Position numbers and translations under genes: made by a program
In this document: positions 16,695 through 24,218 of the stretch, in pieces
Position numbering within the stretch: the first letter of the stretch is position 1
Layout of the letters: the number at the start of each line of letters is the position of its first letter
Source of the DNA: JANPLN01 sp041736155
Lineage (GTDB): Bacteria > Bdellovibrionota > Bdellovibrionia > Bdellovibrionales > JAGQZY01
Length of the DNA: 64,000 nucleotides
NCBI GenBank assembly: GCA_041736155.1
Contig: JBGSUL010000035.1
Location: 45,860-109,859, forward strand
Direction: 5' to 3'
The notes under the pieces: generated by a model
The model's database searches: none
What the model was told of the DNA's origin: nothing
Seen by the model: the letters and a program-made list of their open reading frames with translations, nothing else

Positions 16695-17318
16695 TTAAAT
16701 ACACTTCCGCCATTGCAGCTGATAAATCATACCGGCAGCAATGTCGGTACTGTCTACCGTTGCTAGAACGTCTTGGTTTTTAGAATTTGTTTTCGCCAAC
16801 ATCGAAGTATTGATGCGCAAATTCACGTCCTGACCACAAGCGGACCAAACGGCGGCAGAAAGAAGAAGTTGGTTCGACACTAAATAATCACGATCGACCG
16901 GCCCCATAAATGTGCGGGAGCCTTTAGGCCCTGTGCTGCTGCTGTTAAAACTTTTGAGAAAGTATTCCACAGAAAAACGCGCCATAGCACCCGCAGGTAC
17001 ATAAGTGTATCCACGATAATCCACTTTCAACACACTCACGCTATAACCCTGTGGAACATGAATCGGCACTGCCAAATTACAACTCTTGCGATCGAGGGCA
17101 ACCCCTGCGCCTTTTCCCGCTTGCGCCATAAAGGCATCAAAAATAATACTCAGCACTTTGTTGTCAGGTGAGAGCGTCGCCCCGACAGTTCCTTGTGGAC
17201 AGCCCGTTCCCCCATACGCTGGCTCACCCAAAGCAATATCATCCGCTCTCGCGATCGTGCTCATTGCCATGCTCACGATACTCACTAAAGTAAATACTAC
17301 GTTTCTCATTTGTCTCAT
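16695..17318 (-). CDS. DUF4360-like exported protein (first of a tandem pair)
   Basis: 207 residues with a signal peptide (VVFTLVSIVSMAMSTIARA). The same motif series as in its neighbour: GGTGCPQGTVGATLSPD, DRKSCNLAVPIHVPQG, VLKVDYRGYTYVPAGA, AVWSACGQDVNLRI and LQWRKC. The gene pair is therefore a tandem duplication; this copy lacks the Ala/Pro-rich extension. GGGGAG stands a few bases before the ATG at 17318; another ATG lies 9 bases downstream. The chain is all-beta in appearance, with conserved cysteines near both ends, consistent with a secreted or surface role. Confidence 0.75.
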   Translation of the reverse strand: MRQMRNVVFTLVSIVSMAMSTIARADDIALGEPAYGGTGCPQGTVGATLSPDNKVLSIIFDAFMAQAGKGAGVALDRKSCNLAVPIHVPQGYSVSVLKVDYRGYTYVPAGAMARFSVEYFLKSFNSSSTGPKGSRTFMGPVDRDYLVSNQLLLSAAVWSACGQDVNLRINTSMLAKTNSKNQDVLATVDSTDIAAGMIYQLQWRKCI

Positions 17319-17644
17319 ATGTTCTCCCCCTCATTTTGACGAACACCATGTTCATCAAGAGAGATCCAGTCTTAAAAATCTTCGCCGAAGTTGTCTAACA
17401 ACTTTGCTATAAATTATTTCGATAACGATTATTACGTTCTATTTTGAGTTTGCACATTCCCGCAGAAAACAAAGACCTTATCCTGTGTTTCAAAATGAGA
17501 TTTAAGATCTTACACCGTGTTTTTCCGTTCACTACGTTTTCAACAATACTTAAATTGTCTGAAAACGGAGGTTCTTTCAGCCGTCAGAACTTGTACATTT
17601 TTGGCGAGATTAAGGTTTGCAGGACTTTTGCCCGTAAAGAACAT
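17319..17644. promoter_or_regulatory. Intergenic region between divergent genes with two hairpins
   Basis: 326 bases without a convincing gene. A perfect repeat AAGTTGT-CTA-ACAACTT (17388-17404) sits 70 bases before the DUF4360-like start and could be an operator. A longer hairpin at 17535-17567 has the outer stem CGTTTTCA/TGAAAACG and inner stem ACAAT/ATTGT with one unpaired C. It lies in the likely leader of the lipoprotein gene at 17645. The DNA is AT-rich around 17405-17445. No promoter could be fixed with confidence. Confidence 0.4.
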
Positions 17645-18703
17645 ATGCGTTTCGTCCAGTGTCTACTTTTGATTTTCAGTCTATCTGCTTGTGGGAAGTT
17701 CTCTCCCCAGACCATGGGCTCATCTGAAGACAACGGATCGTTAGGTTTTCCCGATAGTGAATCCGTTACTGACATTGAGGACGACTCGACGACAACCAGT
17801 TCATTTAAACCCTCAATCTGTTCAGATCTCTCTTTTGATCAAGTGCAATGGCCGAAGAATATTTCTAGCAATCTGTTGATCTCTTTTGCTCTTTCTATGA
17901 ATATCTCTGGAAGTTTTGAAGGCCACGATGGTTGGAATAACATCTCTAATAACTTTGACGGCCAAGGTCTCAGTTTAGGATTATTTAATCAAAATTTAGG
18001 CCAAGGTTCCCTGCAACCGCTCTTGTTCACATTCCGCGATAGCAATACCAAAAATATGCCCTTGGCATTTTCGTCCACACAAATTCAACAGGTAAATCAA
18101 ATGCTCAACGCTTGGGGTGATAGCAGTGATGGGATTGTCTTAAGTAAAGTACAAAAGAGTTCTCATTATCTAAAAGACACCTCTCCTCTCGATAAGGAAG
18201 ATTTTTTCTCTAGCAAAGCGTCCGACTCTACTAACCAGGCCAGTGTCGATTGGGCTGTCGCCACCCTTTATAATGGTTCCTCTTTTAAAACAGAATGGAA
18301 AACCTCCTTGCAAAAAATGGCGGCCCTCCCAGAATTTGTCACCCTGCAAGTCGCAGCCGCAAAAGATATTCACAATAAAACTGTGGATTATATGGTTCGT
18401 CTAAAATTCAAAGAACTTCGCGCCTATCTCTTCTTTTATGATGTCGTTGTTCAAAATGGCGGGGTCACGAGTGGTGTGGAAAGCCAATACCTCACTTGGT
18501 ATCGCAGCAATCCAAACGCCACAGAATCTACGCGTCTAAAAAAGATTTTAGAGTATCGTCTCAATCTTGTGCGCTCCGAATACGTGAATGATGTGCGCGC
18601 GCGAAAACTCGCTGTGATTGATGGCTCTGGCACTGTGCATGGAGCTAGTCGCAATTTTGTTAAAGAGTATTGCTCGCCCTCAGGCGCGACTCCTGTCCGC
18701 TAG
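17645..18703 (+). CDS. Predicted lipoprotein of unknown function
   Basis: 352 residues from the ATG at 17645, which puts a clear lipobox (LIFSLSACGK, Cys16) at the right distance. Earlier in-frame ATGs would bury it. After a flexible acidic Ser/Asp-rich linker comes a mostly helical body with segments such as VDYMVRLKFKELRAYLFFY. No family is recognised. It is probably attached to a membrane facing the periplasm, or is at the surface. It is divergent from the DUF4360-like genes and convergent with uppP, 26 bases away. Confidence 0.7.
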   Translation: MRFVQCLLLIFSLSACGKFSPQTMGSSEDNGSLGFPDSESVTDIEDDSTTTSSFKPSICSDLSFDQVQWPKNISSNLLISFALSMNISGSFEGHDGWNNISNNFDGQGLSLGLFNQNLGQGSLQPLLFTFRDSNTKNMPLAFSSTQIQQVNQMLNAWGDSSDGIVLSKVQKSSHYLKDTSPLDKEDFFSSKASDSTNQASVDWAVATLYNGSSFKTEWKTSLQKMAALPEFVTLQVAAAKDIHNKTVDYMVRLKFKELRAYLFFYDVVVQNGGVTSGVESQYLTWYRSNPNATESTRLKKILEYRLNLVRSEYVNDVRARKLAVIDGSGTVHGASRNFVKEYCSPSGATPVR

Positions 18704-18729
18704 ATGCGCTATGGATCAACCGACTACGA

Positions 18730-19512
18730 CTAAGCGGTTTGTGAATAAATAAGAAGAAGCCCCGCCAGCGCCCATAAATAATAACTAAAATATGTAAGCT
18801 TAATTTTACGAGTAAAAACAAATTGCAACATCGATAGCGATACATACCCCACAACAAAAGAGACCACAGCTCCTATTATATAGGAGGACATATCGCTATC
18901 TGAGATCTTCGCATCATGGAGCTCCAACAAACACGCCCCAAAAACAGCTGGAATGGAAATCGCAAAACTATAAAATGCCGCCACCGGTCCTGAGCACGAA
19001 AAAATTAAAGCAGTCGCGATGGTTGAACCAGAACGACTCAATCCTGGCAAAACAGCTAACCCTTGCGCTATGCCAATAAGAAAAGCTTTTTTTGCAGTGA
19101 TTTGCTCCAACACATTGGCCAACGATACTTCCGTTTTTGCCATCGTATTTAAAGATCGCTGGGCATAGAACAAGGCTAAACCCGAAAGTGCAAAAAAAGC
19201 TGCAACAACAGCCAACGATGTGTTTTCAAAATCAAAATACTTTTTCATCAGCAGACCAATGATGGCCGTAGGGACCGATGAAATAAAACCAATTTTTATA
19301 AAACGCCAATCGAACATCTTTAATAAATCGCGATAGTAATAACAAAGCACAGAGAGCAATGTTCCCGCGTGGAGCGCGACGTTAAATGTCAGTGTCCCGC
19401 CGTTCATTCCCAAGATTTGTTCAAAAAGAACGAGATGCCCATCACTGGAAATAGGTAAAAATTCTGAAATACCTTGAATGATTCCTAAAATGATTGAATG
19501 TAGATAGTCCAC
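18730..19512 (-). CDS. uppP: UppP (BacA), undecaprenyl-diphosphatase
   Basis: 260 residues from a GTG at 19512 with a good GGGAGG upstream, so the family's N-terminus (YLHSIILGIIQGISEFLPIS) begins directly. UppP dephosphorylates undecaprenyl pyrophosphate to recycle the lipid carrier for peptidoglycan and other glycans. The two active-site segments are present: GISEFLPISSDGHLVL and GLAVLPGLSRSGSTIATAL. Several membrane helices are evident. The gene follows a Ser/Thr kinase gene by 32 bases in the same direction, an unusual neighbour for uppP. A resistance role against bacitracin is known for the family. Confidence 0.93.
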   Translation of the reverse strand: MDYLHSIILGIIQGISEFLPISSDGHLVLFEQILGMNGGTLTFNVALHAGTLLSVLCYYYRDLLKMFDWRFIKIGFISSVPTAIIGLLMKKYFDFENTSLAVVAAFFALSGLALFYAQRSLNTMAKTEVSLANVLEQITAKKAFLIGIAQGLAVLPGLSRSGSTIATALIFSCSGPVAAFYSFAISIPAVFGACLLELHDAKISDSDMSSYIIGAVVSFVVGYVSLSMLQFVFTRKIKLTYFSYYLWALAGLLLIYSQTA

Positions 19513-19544
19513 GATGATTCCTCCCTCAAGCACTTCGTAAGTTA

Positions 19545-20702
19545 CTAAGGAATAAGAATACGTTGGTTTTTTTCCAATTGCACTAAAATGCGCCCCGATT
19601 TTTTTTGTGTTTTCCACAGTAGTAGATACGTTTGATGGGCGAGAGCCTTCCGGTAGGGGGCGTACTGCTGCTCCACCAGCCCCCAACGTCCCTGTTTTTT
19701 TTGATAGATCATAATCTGCGACCATTGACGACTTCGTACATCTAAAAAGAATTTTTCAGCTTTTTGTGAGGCTCGCACAGAAGGAATAATGGAAGGATGT
19801 AAAATGTGCGCAGGGAAAAGAAGGGCGGCCAGCACAAAAACAAATATTCTCGGCCGCCACCGGGTCGACGTATCTTTTATGGCCTCTTTTGTTGCCTCCT
19901 GGGTGGTAAACAATGATGTCTGCTGCAGATTCCCCTGCTCCTTGAGCGCCTGCTGCTGTTGTACAACACGCGCCAATTGCGAACGACGCGCTTTTTCAGA
20001 CTTTATTGGTAAAAAATCGCGCTCACTGAAGCTGCGTTTTAATAGAGAATTCTGATCCACCAGAAGTCGTGCTCTCTGAAAAGCCTCGTCGCGGGTCTTG
20101 ACTGTGATCTCACTTTGCATTTCCTGTTGAATCAAACCCAACGAAAACAGATCCGAAACAAAAGACAACGGCTCCCCTTCCCACCCCTCTACGGCAAGAT
20201 AAGCCAACGTCGCACCTCTTCCCTGCAAAGAGCCGCTTAAGCCAAAATCGAGAAGCTTTACGATTCCACTTTTGGTGACAAATATATTCCGTGGACTTAC
20301 ATCACCATGAGAAAGTCCCGATTCTGCTAAATCTTTGAGACCCTCTTGCACTTGTGCGATAATTTCTTCTTGCAAGGCGGTCTCCTGCAGCGCCTTGGAT
20401 TCCATTAAAGTTTGGAGAGGTAACCCGTCGAGATATTCTAAAACCAGTGCGGGTCCATCAAAACCATCCGACCAACTATAAAATCGCACACAATGACGAG
20501 AGTTCACATTGCAGAGGGAGGCCATCTCTTGTTTAAGAGTGTGGACCTGGGTTTGAGACTTAAAAACTTTGATGGCGACCAGGTGTTCAAGGCCCCAACC
20601 GCGATGTTTTTTAATTGCTTTGTAAACACAACTAGTTACACCTTCCCCCAAAAATTGGATGATTTCATAATCGCGCTGTTTATGAAGAAAGGTCGTACGC
20701 AT
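19545..20702 (-). CDS. Membrane-anchored Ser/Thr protein kinase with HGD catalytic loop
   Basis: 385 residues. Kinase motifs: glycine loop FLGEGVTSCVYKA at 18-29, VAIK with Lys45, the catalytic loop LSHGDVSPRN with Asp134 and Asn139, and DFG at 152-154. The usual HRD is HGD, so it is a non-RD kinase, as in some ABC1/APH-like relatives. The catalytic domain is compact, and there is no typical APE segment. A membrane helix at about 284-303 separates a glutamine-rich cytoplasmic linker from an extracytoplasmic tail. That tail is basic and aromatic and resembles no known sensor. It is placed between TadC-like genes and uppP. Confidence 0.8.
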   Translation of the reverse strand: MRTTFLHKQRDYEIIQFLGEGVTSCVYKAIKKHRGWGLEHLVAIKVFKSQTQVHTLKQEMASLCNVNSRHCVRFYSWSDGFDGPALVLEYLDGLPLQTLMESKALQETALQEEIIAQVQEGLKDLAESGLSHGDVSPRNIFVTKSGIVKLLDFGLSGSLQGRGATLAYLAVEGWEGEPLSFVSDLFSLGLIQQEMQSEITVKTRDEAFQRARLLVDQNSLLKRSFSERDFLPIKSEKARRSQLARVVQQQQALKEQGNLQQTSLFTTQEATKEAIKDTSTRWRPRIFVFVLAALLFPAHILHPSIIPSVRASQKAEKFFLDVRSRQWSQIMIYQKKQGRWGLVEQQYAPYRKALAHQTYLLLWKTQKKSGRILVQLEKNQRILIP

Positions 20703-20746
20703 ACCTCTACGTCATACAAAATATCTGCCAATGTTCTCGGCAACCT

Positions 20747-20829
20747 TAGAGCCCGTCCAAGAAGTATTGTGTCATTAAAAATGATCAGGAATGTTTTGAT
20801 CGAGGCGCGACGACGAAGGACGGGCTCTT
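20747..20829. repeat. Inverted repeat directly after a stop codon
   Basis: AGAGCCCGTCC (20748-20758) and GGACGGGCTCT (20818-20828) are perfect 11-bp arms around 59 bases. The right arm touches the TAA stop of the minus-strand gene 20828-21274. The loop contains a smaller TCATT...AATGA stem. The position fits a transcript 3' end or an intra-operon processing site before the kinase gene. Confidence 0.5.
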
Positions 20830-21274
20830 AGCCTCGCGTAACTCTTCCCGGTATCTCGATGGTTTTTTCCAGTAACGGACCGTCGACTCGGTGTTCTTTT
20901 TGATAAAAGTAATCTTTATAAAGTTCTTGTAATGAAGAATCGCATTTTAACAAAAGATACTTGGGGTTTTTAAAGATCCAATCGCCTGTCTCACCTTGAC
21001 GCCGCATTTTTTGTACAACGTGTGTACAATGTTGGCGAAATCTTTGTTCGAGTCGAAGTTTTTCATTATTTGACATCGACGTGTGCTCCAACATTTCAAA
21101 ACAAAAGCGCGGTAACCAATTTTGGCGCAGCTCAATGCGACATCGCTCCTGAAGAGTTTTTTGTTTTTGTTCATGCTCAAGAATTTGGATCACTTCCCCC
21201 GCATTTTTTGCCAACAGCCACTGTGGTTCTTGTGCCAACGATAATGAAATGATCATCCGTAAAAATATAACCAT
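20828..21274 (-). CDS. Exported protein of unknown function in the TadBC-like operon
   Basis: 148 residues. The N-terminus (VIFLRMIISLSLAQEP) looks like a short signal peptide cut after SLAQ. The mature part is helical and basic with five cysteines (RCRIEL, RFCFEML, RQHCTHV, LKCDSS). No family is recognised. Its ATG overlaps the stop of the TadC-like gene by one base (TAATG), so the two are translationally coupled, and a role with the Tad-like proteins is likely. Confidence 0.6.
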   Translation of the reverse strand: MVIFLRMIISLSLAQEPQWLLAKNAGEVIQILEHEQKQKTLQERCRIELRQNWLPRFCFEMLEHTSMSNNEKLRLEQRFRQHCTHVVQKMRRQGETGDWIFKNPKYLLLKCDSSLQELYKDYFYQKEHRVDGPLLEKTIEIPGRVTRG

Positions 21275-21702
21275 TAACCTACTCCTTCAATAAATTGCAA
21301 AATGATGGGTCCCAACATCACAAGTAAGAGCGCCGGGAATTGGAAAAAGAGGATGGGTATCATCATTTTATAAGGTAACGACGAGACGTGTTGCTCCAGA
21401 TGCTCTTCACAAATAAAACGTACCTCTTTTTCCAGTTCGTAGAGATTTGTCAAAATGCTTCCACCTGCTTGTGAAATATTGAGAAGGCTCCAAATATTTT
21501 TCTGTAAACCGGTTTGAAAGTGGATTTCCACTGTTTGATTTTGTTCCGATTGCAAAAAAAATAACCAGGTTTGCAGAAAGCGATTCCATGGTTGTGGACG
21601 CAGCTCCACATACTTTTTAACCGCTGTACGAGTTGATCCGCCCGATTCCATTTCATAAATAAGGAACAAAAGGAAATCGTGCGCCGGAGCTAGATATTCC
21701 AT
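21274..21702 (-). CDS. TadC-like protein (type II secretion system F domain)
   Basis: About 142 residues from the ATG at 21702, which has GGAGGG upstream; an in-frame ATG at 21732 would overlap the previous gene by 43 bases. Seen: a helical domain with YEMESGGSTRTAVKKYVE, then ISQAGGSILTNLYELEKEVRF, and a C-terminal hairpin of hydrophobic segments (ILFFQFPALLLVMLGPIIL). This is the layout of the GspF/TadC inner-membrane platform of Tad pili, but about half the usual length. It is paired with a TadB-like gene upstream. No TadA ATPase is present in the window. Confidence 0.7.
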   Translation of the reverse strand: MEYLAPAHDFLLFLIYEMESGGSTRTAVKKYVELRPQPWNRFLQTWLFFLQSEQNQTVEIHFQTGLQKNIWSLLNISQAGGSILTNLYELEKEVRFICEEHLEQHVSSLPYKMMIPILFFQFPALLLVMLGPIILQFIEGVG

Positions 21703-22436
21703 CGCACCCTCCGACCAATCAGCAAAACGCACAGTAAGCCGATCAAATAAAAGAAAATGGAGGCAGTAATAAGCATTTTGTAACGATAAAGTGGAAACAT
21801 ATAGGCATTAAATGCAAAAACAGCGGCATAGATAATAGTCATTAAAGTGACTTGCAGGTGAATTTGTCCGCGAATTCTCCCCGACTTACGTCGGAACTTC
21901 TCGAGGATGTCCATTTTTCGACGGTAGTTCTCCACTTTTTCTACCGATTTGTGCCTTGTTTGGTCAATTTTTCTGAATTCTGTAACCACTTCTGACAAAA
22001 AAACGTGGCCCCAGCCCCATTCTAGCACCTCTTTTTGTGGTGAAAAAACAACAAGATCGTAAACTTGCACCATTGCGTTTGTCATTTGTGTTTGCGACAT
22101 CCCCATGGAAAAACGCAGTGACTGTCGAAAGCTATTTCCCATTTTCATGTTCAAAATAATTTGCGAGAGAACACCTTGAAACTCGCTGCGGAAGCGGCTT
22201 TCAAGAATTTTTAGTTTTGCAAAATGAAATAAAAAAAAGGCGCAAAAACTAAGGCCCATCAAAAGCCAATTTGCAAAAATAGGCGCGATGATTGTTGTCT
22301 GTATCAACTGCACTAACAAAAACACGGTGCCAATTTTTGCCAATGAAGATTCTTGTCCAAATTTTTGTCGCAAAAAGATTCGGATAATGAAAAATCCGAT
22401 TCCGATTCCGAACATTTTCAAAAAAACTTCGTACAT
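21690..22436 (-). CDS. TadB-like protein (type II secretion system F domain)
   Basis: About 248 residues from the ATG at 22436, chosen for its GGAG Shine-Dalgarno. Two hydrophobic segments near the N-terminus are followed by a soluble helical domain (FQGVLSQIILNMKMGNSFRQ) and two further C-terminal helices. This is the order of TadB, which with TadC forms the inner-membrane base of Tad/Flp pili. It is the first gene of a minus-strand operon: tadB-like, tadC-like, exported protein, kinase, uppP. Confidence 0.75.
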   Translation of the reverse strand: MYEVFLKMFGIGIGFFIIRIFLRQKFGQESSLAKIGTVFLLVQLIQTTIIAPIFANWLLMGLSFCAFFLFHFAKLKILESRFRSEFQGVLSQIILNMKMGNSFRQSLRFSMGMSQTQMTNAMVQVYDLVVFSPQKEVLEWGWGHVFLSEVVTEFRKIDQTRHKSVEKVENYRRKMDILEKFRRKSGRIRGQIHLQVTLMTIIYAAVFAFNAYMFPLYRYKMLITASIFFYLIGLLCVLLIGRRVRWNI

Positions 22437-22500
22437 GTCACATCTCCAAGGTTTAAAAAGATGATTCAAGCAAAAAAAGTGCTAAAGCTAAAATTTTTTA

Positions 22501-22528
22501 TTGACGATGAGGTGTGTGTAGGTAAACT
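22501..22528 (+). promoter_or_regulatory. Promoter of the 23-residue lysine-rich gene
   Basis: TTGACG (22501-22506), a 16-base spacer and TAAACT (22523-22528), with an AT-rich stretch just upstream. The predicted start point is near 22535. The hexamers and spacing are identical to those before the cyclophilin gene at 6902-6929. Confidence 0.6.
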
Positions 22529-22532
22529 GAAA

Positions 22533-22562
22533 GCATCAGTGACAACAAACAACAACTGATGC
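22533..22562 (+). promoter_or_regulatory. 5' leader hairpin of the lysine-rich gene
   Basis: GCATCAGT (22533-22540) and ACTGATGC (22555-22562) form a perfect 8-bp stem around an A/C-rich 14-base loop. The stem lies at the predicted 5' end of the mRNA, ending 4 bases before the Shine-Dalgarno. A 5'-terminal stem of this kind can protect an mRNA from decay; that role is inferred. Confidence 0.5.
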
Positions 22563-22577
22563 ATCTAAGGAGGCAAC

Positions 22578-22649
22578 ATGGCTAAGAAGAAAAAAGCAAA
22601 AAAGAAAACAGCTAAGAAGAAAAAAACTGCTAAAAAGAAAAAGAAGTAG
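22578..22649 (+). CDS. 23-residue lysine-rich miniprotein
   Basis: The ORF codes for 23 residues, 16 of them lysine, the rest Met, Ala and Thr, in a repeating (A/T)-A-K-K-K-K pattern. Several signs show that it is a real gene: a promoter at 22501-22528, a 5' stem-loop, a perfect TAAGGAGG Shine-Dalgarno four bases before the ATG, and a strong terminator right after the stop. The composition is like the tails of bacterial histone H1-like proteins, so binding to DNA or RNA is the simplest guess. The DNA contains the in-frame heptamer A-AAA-AAG (codons 7-9), known as a -1 frameshift site in dnaX. A -1 shift there would end after three more codons. Confidence 0.75.
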   Translation: MAKKKKAKKKTAKKKKTAKKKKK

Positions 22650-22703
22650 TTTTTGATTTCGCTCTAGAAATCAAAAAGCCCCTCGATGAGGGGCTTTTTT
22701 TTT
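22650..22703 (+). terminator. Double-hairpin intrinsic terminator after the lysine-rich gene
   Basis: A first perfect 11-bp stem TTTTTGATTTC/GAAATCAAAAA (22650-22677) begins at the base after the stop codon. A second stem AAGCCCCTC-GAT-GAGGGGCTT (22676-22696) runs into nine Ts (22695-22703), a textbook rho-independent terminator. Further on, TTTTTGAGT/ACTCAAAAA (22708-22729) and GTTGGTACT/AGTACCAAC (22715-22737) overlap and exclude each other; one may serve the convergent icd gene. Confidence 0.9.
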
Positions 22704-22772
22704 GCTCTTTTTGAGTTGGTACTCAAAAAGTACCAACCTTGTGCGCTCCCCAACCTTTGTCGGTTCAAAACT

Positions 22773-23996
22773 CTAAGAAAACGCCTTTTGTAAATTCTGA
22801 TCGATCGCTTCCAGGAACGGAACCGTGTTCATGTATTTGTCGGCTGTCACTTTCTCGCCATGGATACAAACTGCCAAATCTTTTGTCATTTTTCCCGATT
22901 CTACGGTTTCGATGCACACTTTTTCCAAAGTTTGCGCAAATTTCACCAAATCTTTGTTACCATCCAAGTTTCCGCGATGCTCAAGACCGCGTGTCCATGC
23001 AAAGATCGATGCGATGGGATTGGTCGAGGTTTCTTTTCCTTGTTGGTGCATGCGATAGTGGCGCGTGACCGTACCGTGTGCGGCTTCAGCCTCCATCGTT
23101 TTGCCATCCGGTGTGACTAAGACGGATGTCATCAGTCCCAAAGATCCAAATCCTTGCGCCACGATGTCGGATTGCACATCCCCATCATAGTTTTTACAGG
23201 CCCAAACAAATCCACCGGACCACTTCAGAGCCGAGGCCACCATGTCATCGATCAAACGATGTTCGTAGGTCAACTTGCTGGCTTCAAACTTACTTTTGAA
23301 CTGCTTTTCGTAAACATCCTGAAAAATGTCTTTAAAACGACCATCATACTTTTTAAGGATGGTGTTTTTGGTCGACAAATAAAGGGGCCATTTTTTTTGC
23401 AGAGCGATATTAAAACACGATTCCGCAAAACCACGGATCGATTCATCGGTATTGTACATAGCCAGAGCAACACCATCACCCTTGAAATTAAACACTTCAT
23501 AAGACTGCTTCTGACCGTCTTCGCCCTCAAACATAATAGTCAATTTGCCTTTGCCCTTAGTTAAAAAATCGGTGGCGCGGTATTGATCTCCAAAGGCGTG
23601 TCGGCCGATGCAAATCGGTTGCGACCAATGGGGCACGAGACGCGGGATGTTTTTGATGATGATCGGCTCGCGGAACACAGTGCCGTCCAGAATGTTGCGA
23701 ATGGTCCCATTGGGGGATTTCCACATCTGTTTGAGATTAAATTCTTTCACTCGAGCTTCATCGGGGGTGATCGTGGCACATTTAATACCTACATTGTATT
23801 TTTTAATCGCCTCTGCCGCCTCAACCGTGACGCGATCTTCAGTCTTATCGCGATGTTCAACGCCCAAATCGTAATATTTAATGTCGATATCCAGATAAGG
23901 AAGAATGAGTTTTTCACGAATAAAGTGCCATATGATGCGAGTCATCTCGTCACCATCGAGCTCAACAACGGGGTTCGCCACTTTAATTTTTTTCAT
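22773..23996 (-). CDS. icd: NADP-dependent isocitrate dehydrogenase, eukaryote-like type
   Basis: 407 residues. The enzyme oxidises isocitrate to 2-oxoglutarate in the TCA cycle, producing NADPH. It belongs to the homodimeric subfamily shared with eukaryotes: the start VANPVVELDGDEMTRIIW, the substrate segment KSPNGTIRNILDGTVFREPI, CIGRHAFGDQYRATD, and the metal/coenzyme region GFGSLGLMTSVLVTPDG and EAAHGTVTRHYRMHQQGKET. E. coli Icd is of a different subfamily. The gene stands divergent from mdh and the sucCD operon, with a promoter at 24037-24065, so the TCA genes share one control region. Confidence 0.95.
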   Translation of the reverse strand: MKKIKVANPVVELDGDEMTRIIWHFIREKLILPYLDIDIKYYDLGVEHRDKTEDRVTVEAAEAIKKYNVGIKCATITPDEARVKEFNLKQMWKSPNGTIRNILDGTVFREPIIIKNIPRLVPHWSQPICIGRHAFGDQYRATDFLTKGKGKLTIMFEGEDGQKQSYEVFNFKGDGVALAMYNTDESIRGFAESCFNIALQKKWPLYLSTKNTILKKYDGRFKDIFQDVYEKQFKSKFEASKLTYEHRLIDDMVASALKWSGGFVWACKNYDGDVQSDIVAQGFGSLGLMTSVLVTPDGKTMEAEAAHGTVTRHYRMHQQGKETSTNPIASIFAWTRGLEHRGNLDGNKDLVKFAQTLEKVCIETVESGKMTKDLAVCIHGEKVTADKYMNTVPFLEAIDQNLQKAFS

Positions 23997-24036
23997 ACGC
24001 GTCCTCTTTAATATATATAGTTAAAAATGAACGCTC

Positions 24037-24065
24037 ACTATATTCACTCGTCAAGTAATTGTCGA
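24037..24065 (-). promoter_or_regulatory. Promoter of icd
   Basis: On the minus strand TCGACA (24065-24060), a 17-base spacer and TATAGT (24042-24037) each match the sigma-70 consensus at five of six positions. The -35 lies inside the first of two direct repeats TTGTCGAC, so a protein bound there would affect the promoter. Confidence 0.65.
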
Positions 24066-24077
24066 CTGCTTGTCGAC
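24059..24077. promoter_or_regulatory. Tandem TTGTCGAC repeats between icd and mdh, candidate operator
   Basis: TTGTCGAC occurs at 24059-24066 and again at 24070-24077, 11 bases apart, so both copies face the same side of the helix. Each contains the palindrome GTCGAC. They overlap the -35 of icd and lie about 140 bases before mdh. The placement fits shared control of the TCA genes; the regulator is unknown. Confidence 0.5.
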
Positions 24078-24218
24078 GACTGGTCATTTGGACAGAGCGT
24101 TATTCCCCCTTTCTGAAAATACACTCTCCACGAAATTAAACTCGTTTTACCAGTGAAAATGTGAGAAAAGTAAACACAAATTCATTCTGTAAAATCAGTT
24201 TTCAATAAAGGAGTCTCC

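Noticed and set aside
22708..22737. Mutually exclusive hairpins as a riboswitch-like switch
   Set aside because: They lie between the 3' ends of convergent genes, where overlapping terminator stems are expected.
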